Source: Desulfurococcales archaeon (GTDB taxonomy: Archaea; Thermoproteota; Thermoprotei_A; Sulfolobales; Desulfurococcaceae). From it: DNA of 8,991 bases. Of the stretch, positions 1-5,111 are shown piece after piece (position 1 is the stretch's first letter; the number at the start of each line of letters is the position of its first letter). Made by a program: the position numbers and the translations under genes. Under the pieces are notes generated by a model that worked only from the letters and a program-made list of their open reading frames with translations, did not search any database and had not been told where the DNA came from. The stretch is taken from positions 1-8,991 of the forward strand of contig JALVHX010000198.1 in assembly GCA_027028805.1 (NCBI GenBank). Reading direction: 5' to 3'.

Positions 1-1
1 T

Positions 2-127
2 CTCTACATAGTCGAGCGGCTCGGCGACAAGGCTGTGCTTGTTGAAGACGGGTTCGTGCGGGCCGTCGGGAAGCCCAATGAGATCGTGGGGATGTATCTT
101 GGGAAGAGTTTTAAGACACCTATATGA
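2..127 (+). CDS. C-terminal fragment, possibly an ABC-type ATPase
   Basis: This is the 3' end of a plus-strand gene whose start lies before the window. Reading from base 2 gives 41 residues ending KSFKTPI and a TGA stop at 125-127. The order of features (IVERLGDKAVLVEDGFVRAVG, then KPNEIVGMYLG) resembles the tail of ABC transporter ATPases, where a D-[KR]-hydrophobic strand leads to a D/E-G turn, a V-x-A-x-G strand and a P-x-E-[IV] helix. The closing E-I-V-x-x-Y-L is most like ATPases of the polysaccharide-export (RfbB/TagH-type) group. No Walker motif is in view, so this is pattern resemblance only. The codon choice matches the neighbouring genes. The call of a real coding end is fairly safe. 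The family name is not. Confidence 0.5.
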   Translation, partial: LYIVERLGDKAVLVEDGFVRAVGKPNEIVGMYLGKSFKTPI

Positions 128-351
128 GAAACCAGGTATAGGCGGCGCTCGATGCCCACGATGGGCGGGCTGACGGCGCCCCGGTGATGAACCATTGTAG
201 CGGAGAGGGCGCCGCCCATGTAGCCGATGATGTGCAGCGGATAAACGGATCTCAATATACCGGGAGAGGTGAAGAGGGCTCGGAGCCTGAGGATTTAAAA
301 CGTTTATTAACCGGCCGCATCCCTTTACTTTATTAGTAGAGACGCCTCTAT
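128..351. other. Intergenic stretch with no confident gene
   Basis: Between the upstream gene fragment and the tRNA there are 224 bases. The part from 140 to 255 has a coding-like three-base rhythm, with G concentrated at one position. It is open on both strands: a plus frame from about 142 to a TAG near 339, with a possible GTG-ATG at 184-189, and a minus frame from a TTG at 255 running leftward. The two frames share codon boundaries, so the rhythm cannot tell them apart. Neither has a convincing SD or a family I recognise. From about 290 on the sequence is AT-rich and probably holds the tRNA promoter. Confidence 0.35.
324..335 (+). promoter_or_regulatory. Probable TATA box of the tRNA-Ile gene
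   Basis: The AT-rich run TTTACTTTATTA is centred about 23-25 bases before the first base of the mature tRNA, the usual archaeal distance to a transcript starting at or just before the 5' end. A second AT-rich run at 294-310 is too far upstream for a short leader but could serve if the precursor is longer. Confidence 0.4.
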
Positions 352-428
352 GGGCCCGTAGCTCAGCCAGGTGGAGCACCCGGCTGATAACCGGGGGGTC
401 GGGGGTTCAAATCCCCCCGGGCCCACCA
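352..428 (+). tRNA. tRNA-Ile (anticodon GAT), CCA encoded
   Basis: A complete cloverleaf can be drawn. The acceptor stem is GGGCCCG (352-358) with CGGGCCC (418-424). The D stem is GCTC/GAGC (361-364, 374-377). The anticodon stem is CCCGG/CCGGG (379-383, 391-395) around the loop CTGATAA. The variable region is GGGTC, and the T stem GGGGG/CCCCC (401-405, 413-417) surrounds TTCAAAT. The anticodon GAT is at 386-388. The discriminator A is at 425 and an encoded CCA at 426-428. There is no intron in the anticodon loop. The very GC-rich stems fit a hyperthermophile. It decodes ATC and ATT, while the abundant ATA codons here need a separate modified-CAT isoleucine tRNA. A T-rich run at 434-441 is a likely termination site. 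Confidence 0.97.
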
Positions 429-432
429 CAGG

Positions 433-441
433 GTTCTTTCT
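433..441 (+). terminator. Possible oligo-T terminator after the tRNA
   Basis: GTTCTTTCT directly follows the encoded CCA. Archaeal RNA polymerase stops at short T-rich tracts without a hairpin, and this is the first one after the tRNA. Confidence 0.35.
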
Positions 442-529
442 CCGGCCACGGCTCCGGTAGAAGTGTTTCTGTCAATGGGCTTTCTCTATACGATTGTATG
501 TATTGTTTCCGGCTGCATGGTGTTTTATG

Positions 530-540
530 TTTATATATTA
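530..540 (+). promoter_or_regulatory. TATA box for the membrane-protein cluster
   Basis: TTTATATATTA is a near-consensus archaeal box A, and the strongest in this part of the window. Transcription would be expected near 560-565, about 30 bases before the ATG at 596. That start point falls almost on another ATG at 566, which is in the same frame but runs into TAG at 593. Confidence 0.6.
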
Positions 541-565
541 CTGTGGCTGTATAGAATTAGGAGCC

Positions 566-595
566 ATGGTTCTCGGCGACGGCGTTCTTGCCTAG
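566..595 (+). other. Nine-codon leader ORF abutting the next start codon
   Basis: ATG at 566 opens nine codons, MVLGDGVLA, closed by TAG at 593-595. The ATG of the membrane-protein gene follows with no gap. Both are in the same frame. TTAGGAG lies just before the ATG at 566, whereas the ATG at 596 has no SD of its own. It could be a leader peptide that delivers ribosomes to the next start by re-initiation, a remnant of a longer N-terminus broken by a stop, or chance. Confidence 0.3.
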
Positions 596-1156
596 ATGGA
601 TGGGGGTTGTGTATCGTTGCTAGAGGGTTTTGGATGGGAGCTCTGGGCCGGCCTCGTGGCCGCCGGGGTGGTTGCGGCTTTTATAGGCGCTAAGCTTGTG
701 AAGGCGTTTATAATGCTTGTGGGCGGCGGCCTCCTCGCCCTCATAACGTATCTTCTCCTAACGCATTTTGGCGCAGGGCTCGCCACGGTGGCGGCCGCTT
801 CTCTCGTGGCCTTTGTGCTGGGCGCGGTTATAGGGTGGAAGCTGTTCAAGCTCGCCGTAGCTATCCCGGCTGGCATAGCGGCCGGTGTTGCGGCGGCTTA
901 TCTCTTGGGCTCTATTAATAATATCGGTGTTGTCATAGTGTTGATATTCCTATCCATAGGGATACTCTATCTCCTCGTAGAGAAGCTCATAGCATTGATC
1001 ATGGCTATGCTCGGCGGCGCCCTGGTTTTCATCGGCCTATACCATCTTATAAGTATGACGCGTGTCTCCCTGGCTGCCGCGGTCCTAGTGTTTCTGGCGG
1101 GCCTCTACTACCAGTACAGACACGGCGTCGGCAAGCATAAGCATCTATTGTTCTAG
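596..1156 (+). CDS. Seven-helix membrane protein with a threefold internal repeat (TMEM198/DUF4203-like)
   Basis: The 186-residue protein is almost entirely hydrophobic, with about seven membrane helices at residues 16-31, 37-56, 61-80, 85-104, 108-127, 131-151 and 157-173, and a short basic tail ending GKHKHLLF. A 25-residue unit recurs at about residues 31, 80 and 128. It has K-L at positions 3-4, G at 14, and Y at 22-23 near the end. A glycine- and alanine-rich helical hairpin with a repeated KLhK element recalls the TMEM198/DUF4203 membrane family, but that assignment is by pattern only and the role is unknown. The start is the first ATG after an in-frame stop. It leads a plus-strand cluster and has a good TATA box upstream at 530-540. 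There is no signal peptide apart from the first helix and no catalytic motif. Confidence 0.8.
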   Translation: MDGGCVSLLEGFGWELWAGLVAAGVVAAFIGAKLVKAFIMLVGGGLLALITYLLLTHFGAGLATVAAASLVAFVLGAVIGWKLFKLAVAIPAGIAAGVAAAYLLGSINNIGVVIVLIFLSIGILYLLVEKLIALIMAMLGGALVFIGLYHLISMTRVSLAAAVLVFLAGLYYQYRHGVGKHKHLLF

Positions 1157-1276
1157 CCTCCCCGTGCCGGTGGTTGCACGCAGTGTCCTCAGTGTTTGGG
1201 GCGAAGACTTTTTTCTGTAGACACGCTTCTACTGGAGAGGCTTGGTAAACGCGCTCCGGCGTGGTGCGGGGCAGGT

Positions 1277-2893
1277 ATGGGTGTTGAGCGATACTATCGT
1301 GTGCTTTTCCGCGTGCCGGGCGAGCCTGCCGCGGCAGCGGCATACTCTGTTCTCCTGGCTGCTGAGATGCTTGTCCTTGGGCCGCTTCACCCCCTGCCCC
1401 TCTACACATTGTTCTCGACGCTCCTGGACGCCGTGTATCTGGCGTGGCGTGGCAGCCCCCTGGCTAGGCCTCGGAGGCTCTTGTTTCTGCACATAATAGT
1501 GTCGCTGTACGCGTTGATCCTTTGCCCGGTGATGGGCGCGGCCGCGGCCCTCGCGGCCTCCTCATCGATCCTATATATAACGGTTAACGCGATGGCTAGG
1601 TACACGGTTCTCTATTATCTCTTCCCGGCCCTGGCGGCCTCGATGGCTATGCTTCCATACGGGGTTCCGGGGATCCTCGCCGCGTACTATCTCGTGGTCT
1701 CGGGCGTGGACGCGGCTATATATGTGTGGATGGAGTCCCGCGGCATAAGGGGGGTGGGGATAGCCGAGATCGCGAGGCTTTATCTCGAAAACTGGCTTGA
1801 GCGGAGGAGGGGGCTCGAGGCGTTCTTCGAGGACATGTCGAGCCCCGCGGAGGTGGACGTGTATATATTTGACACGCCGGGGGCTGTGATCGTTCATCCG
1901 GGCATACACTATGGTCCTTTCAGCAACGTTGGGAGCAGCATGTTCCCGGAGATGCTTAGGAGGAGGCTGGGTAAGCCCGTGCTGGCTCTTCATGGAGCTG
2001 GCTCCCATAACCTGAACCTGCCCAGCCATAGGTATGCAGAGGCTTTGGCGGATGAGATAAAGAGGGTGTTGGAGAAGGGGGCTGGGACACGGATCTATCC
2101 TGGAAAAGCTTTCCGCGTCAACGGGCCGGGAGGCTGGTCTGCCCTAGTCGTGCCCTTTACTATGGCTTCTATAGCGATCCTTTCCCGGCCCCGGGCGGGG
2201 ATAGATGATCTCCCTGTGGGTCTCCAGGAGTATGTGGAGCGCGTGGGGGCGCTCAGGGGCAGGTACCCGGTTCTGATCGTGGATGCCCATAACTGGGAGA
2301 AGAAGGAGCCGATTAACGCCGAGCACCTATATGCTCTGGCCGACGAGATCATAGAGGCTCTCGGGGAGCGCGGGGCATCCTATACGACAAACTATTATAT
2401 AGGGGCGGGCGTCGCCGATGCCTCCGGGATCCCCGGCGTCGTGGGGGATGTGGCGGCTATAGTGCTCAAGACCTTTGACGAGACATTGTGCCTACTCTAT
2501 ATACCGGGCAACAACATGGAGCCCGGTCTCAGGGATAAGCTGCTCGATCTGATGCGTGGGCGCGGCTGTACATGCGGCGAGGTCGTAACAAACGATGAGC
2601 ACGCCGAGACGGGGACGAGGCCGGGCCGCGCATATACCCCTGTGCTCGATACGCCGGAGCTGGCTGAGGCTGTGGATGCTGCTCTTAGGAAAGCCTTCGA
2701 GGGCCTCGGAGATGGGAGGATTGTTTTGTCTAAGATAAGCGTGGACGTGAGGATAATGAAGGGGTATGCATGGAGGCTTCTCGGGGTTCTCAAGATTTAT
2801 TTCAGGAAAACAGCTGCTCTATTAATAATGTATGCTGCCTCGGCTCCCCTGATCGTGGCGGCCCTCGAGGCTGTGTCACGTATAGCCGGGTGA
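1277..2893 (+). CDS. DUF2070 family membrane protein with a His/Asp-rich soluble domain
   Basis: This is an archaeal DUF2070 protein (538 residues from this start). About five or six membrane helices fill residues 15-155, a long soluble domain follows (about 160-510), and one more helix lies at 513-533. The soluble part carries conserved-looking HPGIHYGPF (207-215), LHGAGSHN (238-245), DAHN (336-339) and NDEHAETG (439-446), a set that would suit a metal site. No reaction is established for the family. I chose ATG 1277 because MGVERYYRVLFRVP fits the usual family N-terminus. The frame stays open to a TTG at 1196, which would add 27 residues of unusual codon use (CGA, AGA), and neither start has a clear SD. 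The gene follows the membrane-protein gene and is 21 bases before the next, so co-transcription is likely. Confidence 0.85.
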   Translation: MGVERYYRVLFRVPGEPAAAAAYSVLLAAEMLVLGPLHPLPLYTLFSTLLDAVYLAWRGSPLARPRRLLFLHIIVSLYALILCPVMGAAAALAASSSILYITVNAMARYTVLYYLFPALAASMAMLPYGVPGILAAYYLVVSGVDAAIYVWMESRGIRGVGIAEIARLYLENWLERRRGLEAFFEDMSSPAEVDVYIFDTPGAVIVHPGIHYGPFSNVGSSMFPEMLRRRLGKPVLALHGAGSHNLNLPSHRYAEALADEIKRVLEKGAGTRIYPGKAFRVNGPGGWSALVVPFTMASIAILSRPRAGIDDLPVGLQEYVERVGALRGRYPVLIVDAHNWEKKEPINAEHLYALADEIIEALGERGASYTTNYYIGAGVADASGIPGVVGDVAAIVLKTFDETLCLLYIPGNNMEPGLRDKLLDLMRGRGCTCGEVVTNDEHAETGTRPGRAYTPVLDTPELAEAVDAALRKAFEGLGDGRIVLSKISVDVRIMKGYAWRLLGVLKIYFRKTAALLIMYAASAPLIVAALEAVSRIAG

Positions 2894-2902
2894 ACAGGAT
2901 AC

Positions 2903-2908
2903 GGTGAT
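2903..2908 (+). promoter_or_regulatory. Shine-Dalgarno for the 93-residue protein
   Basis: GGTGAT matches the anti-SD end of archaeal 16S rRNA and sits 6 bases before ATG 2915, in the short gap after the DUF2070 stop. It supports translation of this small gene as a separate cistron. Confidence 0.7.
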
Positions 2909-2914
2909 ACGGCT

Positions 2915-3196
2915 ATGGAGGAGCTTGTGAAGGCTCTACGCGGCGTGCTCGAGGATAGGTATGGCAGGGTGCTTGTGGAGAAGACGCCGGAGTACTCCGC
3001 CCTATATGTGCCGTCCAGGAGGCTCCTGGTATGCGTGTATATTGGTGTATACTCTTTTTACGCCAAGATCGTTAGCCTGGATCACGCCTCCGACTGCGGC
3101 GCCGCGGCCCTTGTCCCGCAGGGGCTATATGTTTTCGCGGACACGCCCAGCCGCCTCGCCGAAAAGATCATTAATAAAATAGAGATGATCCGATAG
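2915..3196 (+). CDS. Small conserved-looking protein of unknown function (93 residues)
   Basis: I do not recognise the family. The ATG has a well-placed GGTGAT 6 bases upstream, and codon choice matches the neighbours, so it is very likely real. The predicted layout is an N-terminal helix (MEELVKALRGVLEDRYG), a core of strands (SALYVPSRRLLVCVYIGVY and SFYAKIVSLD), a loop, a further strand (GLYVFAD) and a C-terminal helix (SRLAEKIINKIEMIR): a small alpha/beta fold. There are two cysteines (LLVCV and SDCG), with no CxxC pair and no membrane segment or signal peptide. It lies 21 bases after the DUF2070 gene, and its TAG is 42 bases before the next ATG, so it belongs to the same transcription unit. 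It may act with DUF2070, which is inference from position only. Confidence 0.75.
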   Translation: MEELVKALRGVLEDRYGRVLVEKTPEYSALYVPSRRLLVCVYIGVYSFYAKIVSLDHASDCGAAALVPQGLYVFADTPSRLAEKIINKIEMIR

Positions 3197-3238
3197 GTGG
3201 CTGTAGAGATCCCTGCAGCATCTGAGGGGGTGGAGGCT

Positions 3239-4018
3239 ATGTATCGTGTCCTCGTGGTGGATATGGATGGTGTCGTGTGGAGGGGTAACAGGTATATAGA
3301 GGAGAATATCCGGGGCCTCAAGGCTTTGATGGAGAAGGGTCTGCGCGTATATTTTCTCACAAACAATACGACGAAGACTAGGAGGGAGTATGTGGAGAGG
3401 CTTAGGAGGGCGGGGCTGGACGTGGATCTGGGGCATGTGTTTAACAGCAGCTACGGCGCCGCGCTATATATCCGTGGCAGGGGCGGCGGCTCCGCCTATG
3501 TGATAGGTGAGCAGGCGCTCGTGGCGGAGCTGGCGTCGATGGGTATCGATATAGCGTCTATGGATAGGGATAGGGTGGACTACGTGGTGGTTGGGCTCGA
3601 CAGGTATCTGACATACAACAAGCTGTCCCGCGGCATGAGGTATGTGCTTGATGGCGCCTTGTTTGTCGCGACAAACAAGGATGTAACCCTGCCTGTCGGC
3701 GACTCCGTCGAGCCCGGCGCGGGCTCTATAGTGGCTGCCCTGGAGACGGCCCTGGGCCGTGCCGCAGACGTCGTTATAGGTAAGCCGAACACGTATATGT
3801 TGGATGTGATTCTTGGAAGAGAGGGGGTTGGGAAGGAGGAGGTGCTTGTCATAGGCGATAGGCTTGATACCGATGTATTGTTTGGCGCGCGGGCCGGCGT
3901 GGACACGCTCCTGGTTTTAACGGGTATAGCTACGCGGAGGGATGTTGAGGAGAGCCCTGTTAAGCCCAAGTATGTTGCGGAGAACATATTGAGCTTCGTG
4001 GAACGTTTTTATAGATGA
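3239..4018 (+). CDS. HAD superfamily IIA phosphatase (NagD / p-nitrophenylphosphatase type)
   Basis: This 259-residue cytoplasmic enzyme removes phosphate from small substrates through a phospho-aspartate intermediate. All four HAD motifs are present: DMDGVVWRG with nucleophile D8 and general acid D10, LTNNTT with T41, the lysine in GKPNTYML (K182), and VIGDRLDTD (207-212) for Mg2+. The class IIA cap lies between motifs II and III. Family members hydrolyse p-nitrophenyl phosphate, phosphoglycolate or glycerol phosphate, and the substrate here cannot be read from sequence. I chose ATG 3239 because the nucleophile motif then falls at the usual place and GGGGGTGGAGG (3226-3236) precedes it. A GTG at 3197 would add 14 residues. 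It is the last gene of the cluster, and its end overlaps nadE on the other strand by 10 bases. Confidence 0.9.
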   Translation: MYRVLVVDMDGVVWRGNRYIEENIRGLKALMEKGLRVYFLTNNTTKTRREYVERLRRAGLDVDLGHVFNSSYGAALYIRGRGGGSAYVIGEQALVAELASMGIDIASMDRDRVDYVVVGLDRYLTYNKLSRGMRYVLDGALFVATNKDVTLPVGDSVEPGAGSIVAALETALGRAADVVIGKPNTYMLDVILGREGVGKEEVLVIGDRLDTDVLFGARAGVDTLLVLTGIATRRDVEESPVKPKYVAENILSFVERFYR

Positions 4019-4881
4019 AGCTCTCTGATCGGCGGCTCGGCGAGCCATGGAGGCCGGGGCGCGGGCGGCGGCTGCCTCTTGTGCCGGCTTTTCACATGCA
4101 TCTCCACGACTCTGTATACAATGGACTCGTCTACGCCTAGGGCGGCGGCTGCTTCTCCGGGCGGCATGTGTTTGTCGAACAGGGCGTAGAGCACTGTGTC
4201 TATGACCTCGTAGCTTAGGCCGAGCTCTTCTTCAGCCATATGGTTTTTCCAGAGCCTGGGGCTGCTGGGTTTATATGCTATTCTCTTAGGTACTCCCAGC
4301 TTCTCGGCCAGCCTCCGGACCTGGCTCTTATATAGGCAGGCTATGGGGAGTATGTCGGCGGCTGCGTCGCCGTATTTCGTGAAATACCCGATCAGGATCT
4401 CGCTTCTATCCCCTGTCCCAAGTACGAGCGCGTTATAGGTGTTTGCGTAGAAGTATAGGAGCGCGGCTCTTATGCGTGCCTTGAGGTTGCCGCGTGCCAC
4501 GCGGCCGCTTCCACTGCTCCAGGGCGCGGAGGCCAGGTATTCTGAGTAGATATTGTTGATGTATATAATGGTGTATTTGACGCCGAGCTTCTCGGCGAGC
4601 CCGATGGCGTCATCTATGTCTATGCGTGGGGTGGCTTCTCTATCAGGCATTATGAGCGCGTGCACGCGGCTCCCGCCCAGGGCTTTCACGGCCAAGGCTA
4701 GCGTGGTTGAGGAGTCGACGCCGCCGCTCAGCCCTACGACGGCTCCCGAGGCCCCGGCTTCTTCTACGTGTTCTGCTATGAAGCTGGTTATGGTTTTCGC
4801 GGCCGTGTCGTAGTCTATGTTGAGGAGAATGTCTAGGTACTCCTTAACCCTTCCCGGGGGCTCAGATAAGGGCGTGTTCAT
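4009..4881 (-). CDS. nadE: Ammonia-dependent NAD+ synthetase
   Basis: This enzyme converts nicotinic acid adenine dinucleotide, ATP and ammonia to NAD+, the last step of NAD synthesis. The 290-residue protein has the ATP pyrophosphatase loop LSGGVDSS (about 51-58), GTGDRSE (155-161), GYFTKYGD (165-172), the LYKSQVRRLA segment, KPSSPRLW (204-211) and the C-terminal HKRxPP element (267-272). There is no N-terminal nitrilase domain, so it uses free ammonia. The acidic segment usually written QTDEEELG reads HMAEEELG here, which I take as a crenarchaeal variant. A 16-residue proline-rich tail follows HKR. A GTG directly precedes this ATG (4884) and is part of the GAGGTG SD-like run. An unusual hairpin and box C/D motifs sit at its 5' end. 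The 3' end overlaps the phosphatase gene. Confidence 0.95.
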   Translation of the reverse strand: MNTPLSEPPGRVKEYLDILLNIDYDTAAKTITSFIAEHVEEAGASGAVVGLSGGVDSSTTLALAVKALGGSRVHALIMPDREATPRIDIDDAIGLAEKLGVKYTIIYINNIYSEYLASAPWSSGSGRVARGNLKARIRAALLYFYANTYNALVLGTGDRSEILIGYFTKYGDAAADILPIACLYKSQVRRLAEKLGVPKRIAYKPSSPRLWKNHMAEEELGLSYEVIDTVLYALFDKHMPPGEAAAALGVDESIVYRVVEMHVKSRHKRQPPPAPRPPWLAEPPIRELHL

Positions 4882-4930
4882 CACCTCTCCCTTTATCCGG
4901 GAGCTCAGAGAGGATGCTCATCATCCATCA
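4858..4930 (-). ncRNA. Candidate C/D-box guide RNA overlapping the nadE start
   Basis: Reading the minus strand, ATGATGA (box C, 4924-4918) is followed after 9 bases by CTGA (4908-4905). A perfect hairpin CTCCC-GGATAAA-GGGAG follows (4903-4887). Then GTGATGA (4884-4878) is followed after exactly 12 bases by CTGA (4865-4862). Box C / D' / C' / D in that order, with a 12-base second spacer, is the layout of archaeal ribose-methylation guide RNAs. The D'-C' spacer of 20 bases is longer than usual, but the hairpin would close it. The flanks form almost no terminal stem. A TATA-like CTATAAC at 4957-4951 would start transcription near 4926, a few bases before box C. GTGATGA is also the GTG-ATG of nadE, so coincidence with translation signals is possible. 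Confidence 0.4.
4887..4903 (-). promoter_or_regulatory. nadE: Hairpin that would mask the nadE Shine-Dalgarno
   Basis: In the nadE leader CTCCC pairs with GGGAG across a 7-base loop GGATAAA. The 3' arm is the start of the purine-rich run GGGAGAGGTG next to the ATG, so the folded form would hide it. This could tune translation, or it may be the closing stem of the overlapping C/D-box RNA candidate. Confidence 0.4.
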
Positions 4931-4950
4931 TGGAGATATGCCTGGTACGG

Positions 4951-4957
4951 GTTATAG
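4951..4957 (-). promoter_or_regulatory. Possible TATA box for nadE / guide RNA
   Basis: On the minus strand CTCTATAACC is the best TATA-like run upstream of nadE. About 27 bases downstream is position 4927, just before the first box C and about 45 bases before the nadE ATG. It is weaker than the other TATA boxes in the window. Confidence 0.35.
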
Positions 4958-5030
4958 AGGTAGCGGCTAGTGGTTCTCGGGTATTAGGTGTGGAGGGAAA
5001 AGGGCTAAGTATTATCGGCGTCTCCATTTT

Positions 5031-5039
5031 CTATATAAG
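5031..5039 (+). promoter_or_regulatory. TATA box for the ACT-like protein gene
   Basis: CTATATAAG is close to the archaeal consensus. The expected transcription start is near 5060, leaving a leader of about 50-65 bases that contains GGAGAGGGTGG, the probable SD, at 5095-5105. Confidence 0.55.
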
Positions 5040-5111
5040 CCGTATCCCGGGGCTTTATTGGCTAGTTGTCTCTGCTTATCTTGTTTTCCGTGGCGGAGAG
5101 GGTGGCTTGGA

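Noticed and set aside
184..249. Possible plus-strand C/D-box RNA (GTGATGA at 184, CGATGA at 225)
   Set aside because: Box C is perfect, but both D positions read CGGA instead of CTGA, box C' has a mismatch, and there is no closing stem.
463..693. Hydrophobic plus-strand ORF of 76 codons starting GTG
   Set aside because: It contains the strong TATA box at 530-540, has AT-rich codon use unlike its neighbours, and overlaps the real membrane-protein gene by about 100 bases in another frame.
1047..2029. Several minus-strand ORFs opposite the DUF2070 gene
   Set aside because: They are low-complexity Arg/Pro/Gln-rich translations antisense to a recognised family, with no SD or promoter.
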